Assembly: GCF_000455205.1 (NCBI RefSeq)
Contig: NZ_AUWQ01000007.1
Coordinates: forward strand, 1-64,000
Direction: 5' to 3'
Length of the DNA stretch: 64,000 bases
DNA from: Mycobacterium sp. UM_CSW
Lineage (GTDB): Bacteria > Actinomycetota > Actinomycetes > Mycobacteriales > Mycobacteriaceae
Shown: positions 10,571-20,157 of the stretch, one piece after another
Position numbering within the stretch: the first letter of the stretch is position 1
How the letters are laid out: each line of letters starts with the position of its first letter
Translations under genes and position numbers: made by a program
Notes under the pieces: model-generated
The model's database searches: none
What the model saw: the letters and a program-made list of their open reading frames with translations, nothing else
Told to the model about the DNA's origin: nothing

Positions 10571-12013
10571 ATGCCCCGGTTTGTCGATCGCGTCGTCATC
10601 CACGCGCGCGCGGGTTCGGGCGGCAACGGCTGCGCGTCGGTCCACCGCGAGAAATTCAAGCCGCTCGGCGGCCCCGACGGCGGTAACGGCGGCCGCGGCG
10701 GCAGCATCGTGTTGGTCGTCGACCCCCAGGTGCACACCCTGCTGGACTTCCACTTTCACCCGCACGTCACCGCGCCCTCGGGCAAGCAGGGGATGGGCAA
10801 CAACCGCGACGGCGCCGCCGGCGCGGACCTGGAGGTCAAAGTCCCCGACGGCACCGTCGTCCTGGACGAACGCGGCCGCCTGCTCGCCGACCTGGTGGGG
10901 GCCGGCACCCGCTTCGAGGCGGCCGCCGGTGGCCGCGGCGGCCTCGGCAACGCCGCGCTCGCGTCGCGCGCCCGCAAGGCCCCGGGCTTCGCGCTGCTCG
11001 GCGAGCCGGGCCAGGCCCGCGACCTGACGCTGGAGCTCAAGACCGTCGCCGACGTCGGCCTGATCGGGTTTCCCTCGGCCGGGAAATCCTCGCTGGTGTC
11101 CGCGATTTCGGCGGCCAAGCCGAAGATCGCGGACTACCCGTTCACCACGCTGGTGCCCAACCTCGGCGTCGTGTCGGCGGGTGAGCACACCTTCACGGTC
11201 GCCGACGTGCCGGGGCTGATCCCGGGGGCGTCTGAGGGGCGTGGCCTGGGCCTGGAATTCCTGCGCCACATCGAGCGATGCGCCGTGCTGGTGCATGTCG
11301 TCGACTGCGCCACCGCGGACCCCGGCCGCGACCCGATCTCCGACATCGACGCGCTCGAAGCAGAACTCGCCGCGTACACCCCGACCCTGCAGGGGGACGC
11401 GGTGCTGGGCGACCTGGCCGAACGGCCGCGGGCGGTGGTGCTCAACAAGATCGACGTGCCCGAGGCCCGTGAGCTTGCCGAATTCGTCCGCGACGAGATC
11501 GCCGCGCGCGGCTGGCCGGTGTTCCTGGTGTCCACGATCACCCGTGATGGGCTGCAGCCCTTGGTCTTCGGGCTCTGGCAGATGATTTCGGAGTACAACG
11601 CCGCGCGGCCCCAGATCGTGCCGCGCCGCCCGGTGATCCGACCGCTGCCCGTCGACGACAGCGGTTTCACCGTCGAGCCGGACGGGGAGGGCGGGTTCGT
11701 CGTCACCGGCGCACGGCCCGAGCGGTGGGTCGGCCAGACCAACTTCGACAACGACGAAGCGGTGGGTTACCTCGCGGATCGCCTGGCGCGCCTCGGTGTC
11801 GAGGAGGAACTGCTGAAGCTCGGCGCGAAACCGGGCTGCGCCGTGACCATCGGCGAAATGACGTTCGACTGGGAGCCGCAAACGCCTGCGGGAGAACACG
11901 TTGCGCTGTCCGGCCGCGGCACCGACGCGCGGCTGGATCGCAGCGAACGAATCGGGGCCGCCGAGCGCAAGGAAGCCCGTCGTCAGCGCCGCCAACACGG
12001 TGACGACGAATGA
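10571..12013 (+). CDS. obg: GTPase Obg (ribosome assembly / stress)
   Basis: A 480-residue essential GTPase bound to the 50S subunit. An Obg fold with Gly-rich loops ([20 protein letters not shown]) spans residues 1-158. The G domain has G1 [10 protein letters not shown], the G2 region [14 protein letters not shown]3 [16 protein letters not shown] and G4 NKID. The C-terminal OCT domain (about 345-430) is typical of actinobacterial Obg, and a basic tail follows. The ATG at 10571, with GAGAGGA at 10558-10564, is preferred over an in-frame upstream start. It overlaps proB by four bases. Confidence 0.97.
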   Translation: MPRFVDRVVIHARAGSGGNGCASVHREKFKPLGGPDGGNGGRGGSIVLVVDPQVHTLLDFHFHPHVTAPSGKQGMGNNRDGAAGADLEVKVPDGTVVLDERGRLLADLVGAGTRFEAAAGGRGGLGNAALASRARKAPGFALLGEPGQARDLTLELKTVADVGLIGFPSAGKSSLVSAISAAKPKIADYPFTTLVPNLGVVSAGEHTFTVADVPGLIPGASEGRGLGLEFLRHIERCAVLVHVVDCATADPGRDPISDIDALEAELAAYTPTLQGDAVLGDLAERPRAVVLNKIDVPEARELAEFVRDEIAARGWPVFLVSTITRDGLQPLVFGLWQMISEYNAARPQIVPRRPVIRPLPVDDSGFTVEPDGEGGFVVTGARPERWVGQTNFDNDEAVGYLADRLARLGVEEELLKLGAKPGCAVTIGEMTFDWEPQTPAGEHVALSGRGTDARLDRSERIGAAERKEARRQRRQHGDDE

Positions 12014-13113
12014 GCGCCCACCGCGAAACCATCCGAACCGCGCGCAGTCTGGTCGTCAAGGTCGGCACCAACGCGCTGACCACACCGTCCGGGGTGTTCG
12101 ACGCCGGCCGGTTGGCCGGACTGGCCGACGCCATCGAGGCGCGGATGAAGGCCGGCACCGACGTCGTCATCGTGTCGTCCGGTGCCATCGCCGCGGGTAT
12201 CGAACCACTCGGATTATCCCGTCGCCCAAAGGATTTGGCGACCAAGCAGGCCGCCGCCAGCGTCGGCCAGGTGGCGTTGGTCAACTCCTGGAGCGCGGCG
12301 TTCGCCCGCTACGGCCGCACGGTCGGGCAGGTGCTGCTGACTGCGCACGACATTTCGGTGCGGGCCTCACACACCAACGCCCAGCGCACCCTGGACCGGC
12401 TGCGCGCACTGCACGCGGTGGCAATCGTGAACGAAAACGACACGGTGGCCACCAACGAGATCCGGTTCGGCGACAACGACCGGCTCTCGGCGCTGGTGGC
12501 CCACCTGGTGGGCGCCGAGGCGCTGGTGCTGCTCTCCGACATCGACGGCCTCTACGACTCCGATCCGCGAAAAACCAAGGGCGCCAGGTTTATCCCCGAA
12601 GTGTCCGGCGCCGTGGACCTGGACGGCGTGGTCGCCGGCCCGGGCAGCGACCTGGGCACCGGCGGCATGGCGTCGAAGATGTCGTCGGCGCTGCTGGCCG
12701 CCGACGCCGGCGTCCCGGTGCTGCTGGCCGCGGCGACCGACGCCGCGACCGCGCTCAGCGACGCCTCGAGCGGAACGGTGTTCGCGCCGCGCCCGGTCCG
12801 GATGTCGGCCCGCCGGTTCTGGGTGCGTTACGCCGCCGAGGCCGCCGGTTCGCTGATGCTGGACGACGGCGCGGTGCGCGCGGTGGTGCGGCAACGCCGC
12901 TCCCTGCTGGCTGCCGGCATCACCACCATCTCCGGCCGGTTCTATGCCGGGGACGTCGTCGAACTGCGCGGGCCGGACGCGACCATGGTGGCCCGGGGCG
13001 TGGTCGCCTACGACGCGACCGAGCTGGCCACCATGATGGGCCGATCGACCACCGATCTGCCCGGGGAGCTGCGCCGGCCGGCGGTGCACGCCGACGACCT
13101 CGTCGCGGTGTAG
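12010..13113 (+). CDS. proB: Glutamate 5-kinase
   Basis: A 367-residue enzyme that phosphorylates glutamate in the first step of proline synthesis. The amino-acid kinase domain is recognised by [36 protein letters not shown] and GTGGMASKM; a C-terminal PUA domain (about 275-355) follows, ending in VHADDLVAV. It starts by ATGA overlap with obg and ends the + strand run; the next gene converges from the other strand 4 bases on. Its pathway partner proA lies 29 kb away in this window, as in M. tuberculosis. Confidence 0.96.
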   Translation: MSAHRETIRTARSLVVKVGTNALTTPSGVFDAGRLAGLADAIEARMKAGTDVVIVSSGAIAAGIEPLGLSRRPKDLATKQAAASVGQVALVNSWSAAFARYGRTVGQVLLTAHDISVRASHTNAQRTLDRLRALHAVAIVNENDTVATNEIRFGDNDRLSALVAHLVGAEALVLLSDIDGLYDSDPRKTKGARFIPEVSGAVDLDGVVAGPGSDLGTGGMASKMSSALLAADAGVPVLLAAATDAATALSDASSGTVFAPRPVRMSARRFWVRYAAEAAGSLMLDDGAVRAVVRQRRSLLAAGITTISGRFYAGDVVELRGPDATMVARGVVAYDATELATMMGRSTTDLPGELRRPAVHADDLVAV

Positions 13114-13117
13114 TCGG

Positions 13118-13537
13118 CTAATTGAACGGGTTGCTGTTGTCCTGCCACCTGGCCGACTCGGGACGCGGCCCGTAACGCCGGGCGTAGTCCTCGTGCATCT
13201 TCGACTCTTTCTCGCGCTTGATCACGTCGACCAAGTTTGGGTCGAGGCCATGCTGCGCCAGCCGGTGCCGGCGCCAAACCTTGTTCAGCGCAAGCGATAT
13301 CAGCAGCGCCCAGATGTAGAGCGGCACCGTCATCTCCGTGTGCACGTACAGCGAAGCGGGCAGCAGCCAGAACGGTGCGAGCACGAACAGCGGCGGGATG
13401 GCCCACCGGATCATGTGCCGGCGCACGGCTCCCCAGCCCGCCAGGTCGTTCGCGACCCAGGTGCGCATCGAATCCGGTAGGCGTCGACCGTACGAATAGC
13501 CGATGTACTGCCAAAGGTTGGGCTTGGTGGTGGTCAT
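13118..13537 (-). CDS. Small two-helix membrane protein (DUF5313-like)
   Basis: A 139-residue protein starting MTTTKPNLWQYIGYSYGRRLPDS. It has one broad hydrophobic region, probably two transmembrane helices (about residues 52-95), then a charged tail RREKESKMHEDYARRYGPRPESARW. It resembles the actinobacterial DUF5313 family; that name is from memory. The ATG at 13535-13537 is chosen over upstream in-frame starts because it follows GGAGCAACC and starts the conserved-looking part. It lies 17 bases downstream of the OhrR/MarR gene on the same strand and is probably under its control. Confidence 0.7.
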   Translation of the reverse strand: MTTTKPNLWQYIGYSYGRRLPDSMRTWVANDLAGWGAVRRHMIRWAIPPLFVLAPFWLLPASLYVHTEMTVPLYIWALLISLALNKVWRRHRLAQHGLDPNLVDVIKREKESKMHEDYARRYGPRPESARWQDNSNPFN

Positions 13538-13554
13538 GGTTGCTCCTGCGTTGT

Positions 13555-14046
13555 TTAGGTCTGTAGTGCGCCGGCCGCCAAGGCGGCCGAGTTGATGCGC
13601 GTCAGCACCTGATGCAGATGCCGAAGTTCGTCCATTCCGACGCCCAGCCGCGCGACGACGGCGGGCGGGATCTTGCATGCTCGCCGGCGCAAGGCGGTAC
13701 CGCTGTCGGTGAGTTTGACGTCGGTGGTGCGCTCATCGACGGCGTTTCGGGTGCGGGTGATCAGGCCGAGCGCCTCCAGGCGCTTGAGCATCGGCGACAG
13801 CGTCGCCGAATCCAACTGCAACGTGGCGGCAATCTCCTTGACCGACAGCGGTTTCTGTTGACCGGCCTTCTGGCGATCCCAGAGCGTCAGCATCACCAGA
13901 TACTGCGGATGCGTCAGCCCCAACGGCTCCAACAGCGGCCGGTAGACCGCTAGGACGGCGCGGTTGGTGATGCTCAGCGCGAAACAGACCTGCTGCTCGA
14001 GGGCGAGGGGGTCGATCTCCGGAGCGGTCGGCGCGGCCATATTCAC
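13555..14046 (-). CDS. MarR-family regulator, OhrR-like redox sensor
   Basis: A 163-residue DNA-binding protein. The N-terminal stretch ALEQQVCFALSITNRA places a cysteine (Cys21) exactly where OhrR proteins carry the peroxide-sensing Cys. The winged helix follows (LSVKEIAATLQLDSATLSPMLKRLEALGLITR, then the wing with DERTTDVKLT). OhrR represses organic peroxide resistance genes and releases DNA when its Cys is oxidised; no ohr gene is adjacent here. A perfect 7-4-7 palindrome just upstream of its start (14059-14076) is a likely autoregulatory operator. The downstream small membrane protein is the probable co-regulated gene. Confidence 0.85.
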   Translation of the reverse strand: MNMAAPTAPEIDPLALEQQVCFALSITNRAVLAVYRPLLEPLGLTHPQYLVMLTLWDRQKAGQQKPLSVKEIAATLQLDSATLSPMLKRLEALGLITRTRNAVDERTTDVKLTDSGTALRRRACKIPPAVVARLGVGMDELRHLHQVLTRINSAALAAGALQT

Positions 14047-14058
14047 ATCGTACGCTAA

Positions 14059-14076
14059 TAGTTAGGACGCTAACTA
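14059..14076. promoter_or_regulatory. Operator-like palindrome upstream of the OhrR/MarR gene
   Basis: TAGTTAG and CTAACTA form a perfect inverted repeat with a 4-base spacer, 12 bases upstream of the start codon of the MarR gene. The heptamer ACGCTAA also occurs as a direct repeat at 14052-14058 and 14067-14073. The position and symmetry suit binding by a MarR dimer. Confidence 0.6.
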
Positions 14077-14144
14077 TGTTGTTCTGGTCACAGAACTGCC
14101 CAGCAGACGCGCAGGCTACTGGCGGGATTGCTATGCGGTCGTCC

Positions 14145-15788
14145 CTAACCCGCCAGCAGTCGAGCGAGGCTGAAGAGACCTCCGAACTGGGTGCCCGTAT
14201 TGAAGAATCCGGATAGTGAGCCGCTGAAGGTCGGGTTGAGAGTGGGGACCCCGGTGTTGCCGATTCCCGACATCGCGCCCCCGTTGATGACGGTGTTGAA
14301 GAAGCCCGAGGCGAACCCGAGGGTGGCCGTGTTGTCGAAGCCCGAGACATTTGTGCCGGAGTTGTTGAAGCCAGACTGGCTGGCCCCGGTGTCGGTGGTG
14401 AAGCCGAAACCGGTGTTGGCCAGACCGGAATTCCACGCGCCCGTGTTGACGCCGCCCGAATTCCCCCAGCCTGTGTTCGTGGCACCCGAATTCCACCACC
14501 CGGTATCAAAACCGCCGCCGTTCCCGAAGCCGGTGTCAAGTCCGCCCGAGTTCCCGAAGCCCGTGTTGACGTTGCTCGAGTTCCCGAAGCCGAAGTTCCA
14601 GTCGCCTGCGTTTCCGAAGCCGATGTTGCCGGCGCCCGCGTTCCCGAAGCCAAAGCTGTTGAGGTGACCGGGCAAATGGGTGTTGGTGCCCGTGGAGAGG
14701 AAGCCGACGTTGCCGTTGCCGGAGTTGAAGAAGCCGATGTTGCCGGACCCGGAGTTCCCGATGCCGATGTTTCCGGCACCCGAGTTCAGCCCGCCGAAGC
14801 TGAACTGGTTGGTCGCGGTGTTGAAATAGGTGTTCCCGATGCCGATTTCGTTGCTGCCGGTGAGCCCGAAGCCGATGTTGTTGTTGCCGCTGTTCCCGCC
14901 GCCGATGTTGTTGTTGCCGGCGTTGCCGCCCCCGATGTTGTTGTTCCCGGCGTTGCCAAGGCCCCGGTTGCCGTCCCCGGCGTTGCCGAAGCCCCAGTTG
15001 TTGCTGCCGGCGTTGCCGAAGCCGACATTGTGGCCGGCGTCGGTGCCCAGGGCCGGGTTGGAGCTGTTGCCGGAACCGATGTTTCCGTCGCCGTGGTTTC
15101 CGAAGCCGATATTCCCGTTGGCCGGGACACCGGCAAAGCCGTTGCCGCCGCCGAGGTTGTTGTTGCCCGTGTTTCCACTGCCGAGGTTGCCGATGCCGGT
15201 GTTGCCGGGGCCCACGTTGGCGTTGCCCTTGTTGCCGATGCCCAGGTTCGGCAGGTTGGCGAGAATGTCCTGCAGCGTCTGCGCGGGCACCAACTGCGCG
15301 GCCGCGGCCGAAACGCCGCCGTGATAGCCGACCATCGCCGCCACGTCTTGGGCCCACATCGCCTCGTAGTCGCCCTCCAGTTCAGCGATCGCCGGCGCGT
15401 TGAGCCCAAACCAGTTCGACATCACCATCTGCACAAGGGAATTGCGGTTGAGCTCAACCATGAGCGGCTGCACCGTCGCGGCCCGGGCCGCCTCGAACGC
15501 GCTAACCACCGCCCGGGCTTGCCCGGCCGCACCGGAAGCCTGCGCCGCCGCGGCGCTCAACCATCCGCTATAGGGTGCCGCCGCGGCCGCCATCGCCGCA
15601 GACGCCGGGCCCTGCCAGGCCTGGCCGGCGAGCCCCGAGGTAACGGCGGAAAATGACGACCCCGCCGATCCCAACTCCGAAGCCAGGCCGTCCCAGGCCG
15701 CCGCCGCCTCAAGCATCGGCGCGGAACCGGCACCACTGAACATCAGCAGAGAATTGATTTCCGGCGGCAACACCGCAAAATTCGCCAT
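14145..15788 (-). CDS. PPE family protein, MPTR subfamily
   Basis: A 547-residue protein beginning [17 protein letters not shown] with Pro-Pro-Glu at residues 8-10 and the WxG motif (AWQG, near residue 58) of the ~180-residue PPE helical domain. The rest is made of NxGxGNxG-type major polymorphic tandem repeats (GNTGIGNLG and variants). The PPE domain normally pairs with a PE or Esx partner for type VII export to the surface; no partner PE gene is adjacent. A GGAGACC site precedes the ATG. The repeats make an open frame on the other strand, which is not a gene. Confidence 0.93.
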   Translation of the reverse strand: MANFAVLPPEINSLLMFSGAGSAPMLEAAAAWDGLASELGSAGSSFSAVTSGLAGQAWQGPASAAMAAAAAPYSGWLSAAAAQASGAAGQARAVVSAFEAARAATVQPLMVELNRNSLVQMVMSNWFGLNAPAIAELEGDYEAMWAQDVAAMVGYHGGVSAAAAQLVPAQTLQDILANLPNLGIGNKGNANVGPGNTGIGNLGSGNTGNNNLGGGNGFAGVPANGNIGFGNHGDGNIGSGNSSNPALGTDAGHNVGFGNAGSNNWGFGNAGDGNRGLGNAGNNNIGGGNAGNNNIGGGNSGNNNIGFGLTGSNEIGIGNTYFNTATNQFSFGGLNSGAGNIGIGNSGSGNIGFFNSGNGNVGFLSTGTNTHLPGHLNSFGFGNAGAGNIGFGNAGDWNFGFGNSSNVNTGFGNSGGLDTGFGNGGGFDTGWWNSGATNTGWGNSGGVNTGAWNSGLANTGFGFTTDTGASQSGFNNSGTNVSGFDNTATLGFASGFFNTVINGGAMSGIGNTGVPTLNPTFSGSLSGFFNTGTQFGGLFSLARLLAG

Positions 15789-15938
15789 CCTGGTCTCCTA
15801 CGTTTCCGCCGACCGCCGGTGAGGTGACCCGTCGTCGATCCGGAATCGAGTAACCCTCCCCAAATGCGACGGCCGCCGCGGGGTTGACAATGTCTTCGTT
15901 CCCCCATGCTGGTTGTGCGCCATCGGATCGACGCCCGC

Positions 15939-16022
15939 GTTCGCAGTATGGACGGGCGATGCGCCGCGGCGCATGGGCAAATTTGCCTATTTTGATCGAC
16001 GACCGCCCGCTGCGGTCTCTAC
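15939..16022. repeat. Left arm of ~84-bp inverted repeat around the LuxR-type gene
   Basis: This segment matches the reverse complement of 18655-18738 with about 12 mismatches and no gap, including a 32-bp exact core. It contains a 16-bp perfect palindrome (15959-15974) and the 12-bp palindrome GGCAAATTTGCC. On the + strand it reads as an 18-codon copy of the LuxR gene's N-terminus (MGKFAYFDRRPPAAVSTL, then stop). The 3' end of the LuxR-type gene lies inside it. Confidence 0.85.
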
Positions 16023-18704
16023 CTTGTAGACGGCGGCTGCTTGCGTCCGATTGTTGACGCCGAGTTTGGTCAGGATGGCTTCCACGTGGTGGGCGGCGGT
16101 TCTAGGACTGATGCACAGCTTGGTCGCGATGTTGGCGTCGCTATGGCCGGCGACGAGCAGTGCCAGCACATCACGTTGGCGCCGGGTCAGCTGGTAGGGA
16201 TCGGCCAGGGTGTCGGCGCGCCGCCCGCTGTGAGTGCGCCCACGCAGCTGGGCCAACCGTTGTTGGGCGCGCCGCGTGGCGGCGCGGGCACCGAGCCCGC
16301 GGAAGGTGGTCAGCGCGATCTCCACGGCTTCGATGTCGCCGCTCAGTTGGGCGATGGCAGCGTCGTAGGGACTACCCAGCCGGGTCCACTCCGCGGCGGC
16401 GGCCAGCCAATCGCCACTGACTTCAAAACGGAACGGTGTGACGCTGTCGACCGCCCCGGGCAAGTCTGGCGTGCCGCCGGTTAGGTGGGCCCAGCGGCGC
16501 AGCGAGCCCGCCAGCCATGGATCGGCCATCACACCGGTGGCGCACACCAGCCCCTTGTGCGCCTCGGCGCGCGCGGTGTCGTCATCGCCGGCCAGCCACG
16601 CCGCCTCGGCGCGCGCGGCCCACACCGGCCCAAGACGGAAGAAGTCATCAGGCTCCGTACAGCCGAGCGCCTCGTCGAGCAGCGGCCCGACGGGTCGCTG
16701 CCCGCGGCGCGCCATGATCAACGCAGCAGTGATGACCGCCAGAATTCGATGCACCGGGACGAGCCCGGGCCGGGTCAGCACGTGCTCGGCGAGCGCTGCA
16801 GCACGGTCCCAGTCGCCGCGGTGCAGCTGCACAAGCCCGTCGGCGGCGACGGCCAGGAGCTGGAACATGCCCAAGTCGTGGTCGGCGCAGAACGTAACCG
16901 TGTCGGCGATGTAGCCCTCGGCGCGGCCCAGCTGGTAGTGCAGGGCCGCGAAAACGGACAGGGACGCTCCGATCATCCCAGCGTGCTCGGCAAGTCCTGG
17001 CATTGCGATCGCGTCGCGCCATACTGCCTCCAACTCGTCCCACCCAGTGTCGCTGCGACACACGGTGGCCACCGCCGCCGCCCCGCGGGCCCTGATCACG
17101 ACCGCGCGCTCGCCCAGCTCGCTACCGAGCGCTACGGCTCGGGCCGCATAGTCTGCGCACGCCGGGTCGTAGGTGTGCGCGGCCAACACCGCCGCATTGA
17201 CCAGCGCCCAGGCCAGTTCTTCAGACGGGCCGAGCCCTTCGAGCAGCCGCAGCGCCGCCCGCCCAGCCTCGGCGGCCTCAGTCACGTGGCCCAGCGGCCA
17301 CAGCATGAGTGACAGCCAGCGCAGGTCGTCGCCCTCTTCGAGCCGGTCGCCCATCTCACGGCGTAGCCTGATCGCCGCTCGCCAGGACACCGCCGCCTCC
17401 TCGACCGACCCGCTGAGGTAGCTGGCGAATGCGTGGCCTTCCAGCCACTCGACCGTCTGCTCGCGTGATGCGGTTTCGGCATGGCGCAGCACCAGCGCGT
17501 ACAAATCGGCGGCCTGTCGATTGGCGCCGAGCGCTGAGGCCCGCTCGGCGCCTGCCACGCCATGCCGCACAACTTCCTCGTCATCGCCGGCCTGATCGGC
17601 ATGAAACGCCAACGCCCCCAACGCCTCCGGCGTAATCGGATCTTCGGCCAGCACAGCCAACGCGCGGGCATGCAACAGGCGGCGCTGGTGGTCGGGGATG
17701 TGGTTCAACGTGGCGCGGCGGGCCAACTCATGCCGAAACCCCACCGCTGCGCCGTCAAAGACAAGAACTCCCGCGGCCAAGCATTCGTCCAGCGCCGCGC
17801 CCGGACACACCATGGTAACCACATCCGCATCGATCCACGGACCGCACACCGCGACGGCGTACGCGGTGTCGCGCGCGGCCGGCGTCAACCGCCCCAACCG
17901 GCCCCACACCGCCTCGGACACACTGCGCGGCAACGCATTCCCGTCCAAAGCATCGCGGCCGGCAGCCAAGACTTCGGTGACAAAAAATGCATTCCCACCA
18001 GTGAGCTGGTGCAGCAGCTCGGCGTTCACACCGCTGCCGGCGGCCAGCACCTCAACGGCGCGTCGGCTCAGCGGCCGCACCTCGACGCGGGTGACCGCGA
18101 CACACGTCGCCACATCGCCCAGCGCCACCGCCAACGGGTGGGCGGGCCCGACCTCGTCGTCGCGATACGACACGATCAGCAGCACCGGCAGGCTACCGAT
18201 ACGACGGGCCAAGAACCGCAGCAGATCCAGCGTGGCTCCGTCGGCCCAATGCAAATCCTCGATCACACACACCCAGGGTGGACCCACCCCAAGCAGCCGC
18301 AACAGGGCCGCGTAAATCGCCTCGGGCTCACCGCGATTGATCACCGCTACCAACTCGGCCGCCTGGTCGGCCGGCAGCTGGGCCGCCATGTCGATCAGCG
18401 GCCCCAACGGCCGCGGCACCGACAGCGGATCACACCCGCCCCGCAACACCTGCACCTTCCGGCCCCACTGTTCGACAAACCGGTCGACGACCGCGGTCTT
18501 GCCCACCCCGGCCGGCCCCCGCAACAACACCACCTGACCGGCGCCGCCGGCCACGCGCCGACCCAACCCAGCCAACTCGGCCAGCACCACGTCACGCTCG
18601 AGCAGCGTCCTCACCGGGCTGTTAGCCTTCCGCCTCTTGAGACTGTTCGGTTGAGTCGAGGCCGCGGCGGGCGGCCGTCGACCAAAATAGGCAAATTTGC
18701 CCAT
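15987..18704 (-). CDS. Large LuxR-family regulator with AAA/NACHT-type ATPase
   Basis: A 905-residue protein. An N-terminal ATPase has Walker A GPAGVGKT (residues ~63-70) and Walker B VCVIEDLHWADG; a long helical, TPR-like middle follows (about 370-800); the last ~70 residues are a LuxR helix-turn-helix (LTRRQRDVLALLVAGHSDAN, SPRTAAHHVEAILTKLGV). Such LAL/MalT-like regulators couple ligand and nucleotide binding to transcription activation; ligand and targets are unknown. The ATG at 18702-18704 (MGKFAYFGRRPP) is preferred to an upstream TTG at 18773. No Shine-Dalgarno is visible, so a leaderless transcript is possible. Start and stop codons both lie inside arms of an inverted repeat. Confidence 0.88.
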   Translation of the reverse strand: MGKFAYFGRRPPAAASTQPNSLKRRKANSPVRTLLERDVVLAELAGLGRRVAGGAGQVVLLRGPAGVGKTAVVDRFVEQWGRKVQVLRGGCDPLSVPRPLGPLIDMAAQLPADQAAELVAVINRGEPEAIYAALLRLLGVGPPWVCVIEDLHWADGATLDLLRFLARRIGSLPVLLIVSYRDDEVGPAHPLAVALGDVATCVAVTRVEVRPLSRRAVEVLAAGSGVNAELLHQLTGGNAFFVTEVLAAGRDALDGNALPRSVSEAVWGRLGRLTPAARDTAYAVAVCGPWIDADVVTMVCPGAALDECLAAGVLVFDGAAVGFRHELARRATLNHIPDHQRRLLHARALAVLAEDPITPEALGALAFHADQAGDDEEVVRHGVAGAERASALGANRQAADLYALVLRHAETASREQTVEWLEGHAFASYLSGSVEEAAVSWRAAIRLRREMGDRLEEGDDLRWLSLMLWPLGHVTEAAEAGRAALRLLEGLGPSEELAWALVNAAVLAAHTYDPACADYAARAVALGSELGERAVVIRARGAAAVATVCRSDTGWDELEAVWRDAIAMPGLAEHAGMIGASLSVFAALHYQLGRAEGYIADTVTFCADHDLGMFQLLAVAADGLVQLHRGDWDRAAALAEHVLTRPGLVPVHRILAVITAALIMARRGQRPVGPLLDEALGCTEPDDFFRLGPVWAARAEAAWLAGDDDTARAEAHKGLVCATGVMADPWLAGSLRRWAHLTGGTPDLPGAVDSVTPFRFEVSGDWLAAAAEWTRLGSPYDAAIAQLSGDIEAVEIALTTFRGLGARAATRRAQQRLAQLRGRTHSGRRADTLADPYQLTRRQRDVLALLVAGHSDANIATKLCISPRTAAHHVEAILTKLGVNNRTQAAAVYKVETAAGGRRSK

Positions 18705-18738
18705 GCGCCGCGGCCAGCCGCCCGCCCACACTACGAAC
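18655..18738. repeat. Right arm of ~84-bp inverted repeat (LuxR-type gene start)
   Basis: This is the reverse-complement partner of 15939-16022. It covers about 34 bases upstream of the LuxR-type start codon, the start itself, and the first ~16 codons. The GGCAAATTTGCC palindrome falls just inside the coding region, where a bound protein could block expression. Confidence 0.85.
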
Positions 18739-18936
18739 TGAGCGTGCGCGGGCAACTGCTGCGACACCAGCAAAATCCCACATCGGTCCAGATGCGGCTA
18801 AAAGTCTATCGCCGCGGCGGCCCGTGCACGCCCCTGTTCACCGGAATAACGCACACCAGATACCCGCCGCGACCCATCTGTCGAATCGCACGAGGAAGCG
18901 TGATGGAACTAGATGTGAGAACCGAAAGGCGCCGCC

Positions 18937-19248
18937 ATGAACACCTTTCGCACCCTGAGCCGAATCATCACCGGGACGCTGCTGTCGGGCGGTGTCGCGG
19001 TGGCCGGGATAGCTCTGGCCGCGGGCGCCGCCGAGGCCTACCCACCCGGTTGCACACAACCCAGCTGTTGGTGTCCAGGGCAGCCCCTACCCGGACATGT
19101 TGTGGGGGATTGGGATATGACTGCGTGCCACGACTGGCACAATCCCCGGCTAATGGACCCGAGTTTGCCGATCGGCGAGGTGGCACAGGGTCCTATGGAG
19201 TGCAATTACGGGCCTGGCTGGCCCCCGAAACCTCCGTGCAAGGCTTAA
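18937..19248 (+). CDS. Small Cys-rich secreted protein
   Basis: A 103-residue protein with a clear signal peptide (MNTFRTLSRIITGTLLSGG through ALAAGAAEA, cleavage near residue 34). The mature part of about 70 residues is rich in Pro, Trp and Cys (six Cys; motif PSCWCPGQPLPG, then WDMTACHDWHNP). It resembles short exported proteins common in slow-growing mycobacteria, with the WCPGQ and WDMxxCH motifs, whose function is unknown; that resemblance is from memory. The start is supported by GAAAGGCGCC just upstream. It is divergent from the LuxR-type gene, which could regulate it. Confidence 0.72.
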   Translation: MNTFRTLSRIITGTLLSGGVAVAGIALAAGAAEAYPPGCTQPSCWCPGQPLPGHVVGDWDMTACHDWHNPRLMDPSLPIGEVAQGPMECNYGPGWPPKPPCKA

Positions 19249-19308
19249 CGGCTTGACCGGTCCTCGGCTCATCCATCCGAGCGCCGAGCCCACACCATCT
19301 TCAGGACA

Positions 19309-20085
19309 GTGGAAATGGGCTCGACCCCGAATTCGCCGTGGGTGGCGCCGATGAGGACACCTATGGCCGTGGCATCGAACGTGCCGGTTTGGTTGCCAGG
19401 CGTGTCGGCGTGTGTGGTCTTCGCTGTCGTAGTTGTGCTGATAAGCCTGCACCCCCGCTTCCGGAATCGCTACACACCGAGACCTGCAGCGCCCGGCCAG
19501 ACAACTCTTTTCCAGAGGCGGCCAAGGGGTCCCGCTGTGATGACCACGGAAGTCGTAAGCGTCCTGCACTTCAAATCCGCGGCCGCGTGGCTGGGGGTGA
19601 TCCCCGGCGTTGTCGTGGCTATCCCCATGATGATCGGACTGCCGCTGCCGATAGCAGTGCCAGCGGCGGCTGCCCCGCTATTGTTGGCAGCCCTGGCGTA
19701 CCTGCGCCCGAAACGGGCGGTCCAGGGCTGCGAGGTCGACATATACGGCGCTATCACCCTGATACGCGGTGACGTCAGAATTCCCTTCGCCCCCAGCCGT
19801 TATCGCTACATCCGGATGCACACGACCCAAAGTGGTGCGTTGAACTATCCGAGCATGATGGTGCTCTATCGCGACACGCGGCCAACGATTTGGACATGGC
19901 TGGGCAGTGTCCTCTTTCCGCGGGTCGACGAGGAGCGCGTCGTCTTGTTCTTCAACCGCTGGCACACTGCGGAAGGCTATTTTGTCGGACCACGCGACAT
20001 GGGTGCCCTGTTTTATCAAGCCTGCGTCCGGGCCGGAAGCACGCCTATTGAAACGAACGGGAGCTGGGAGGCTCGCCCGCGATGA
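19309..20085 (+). CDS. Predicted membrane protein with PH-like soluble part
   Basis: A 258-residue frame. It has a hydrophobic segment near residues 30-46 (CVVFAVVVVLISL), a second membrane region near 88-130 (WLGVIPGVVVAIPMMIG, then an Ala/Leu-rich helix), and a soluble C-terminal half with beta-rich features (CEVDIYGAITLIRGDVRIPF, ERVVLFFNRWHTAEGYFVG). I do not recognise the family. The start is uncertain: an internal ATG (MTTEVVSVLHF) near 19540 would remove the first segment. It lies 60 bases after the secreted protein and could be co-transcribed with it and with the small protein at 20158. Confidence 0.5.
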   Translation: MEMGSTPNSPWVAPMRTPMAVASNVPVWLPGVSACVVFAVVVVLISLHPRFRNRYTPRPAAPGQTTLFQRRPRGPAVMTTEVVSVLHFKSAAAWLGVIPGVVVAIPMMIGLPLPIAVPAAAAPLLLAALAYLRPKRAVQGCEVDIYGAITLIRGDVRIPFAPSRYRYIRMHTTQSGALNYPSMMVLYRDTRPTIWTWLGSVLFPRVDEERVVLFFNRWHTAEGYFVGPRDMGALFYQACVRAGSTPIETNGSWEARPR

Positions 20086-20157
20086 ACGCGACATCCCGCG
20101 CACAGACCCGGCGCTGACGAAAGGTTCCGAGGCCACTACCACGCTGGCGGTGCCCCC

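Noticed and set aside
14191-15656. Repetitive DNA in the PPE gene resembling a minisatellite or CRISPR-like array
   Set aside because: The period follows codons for NxGxGNxG pentapeptide repeats, with no constant repeat and unique spacer pattern; it is the MPTR domain.
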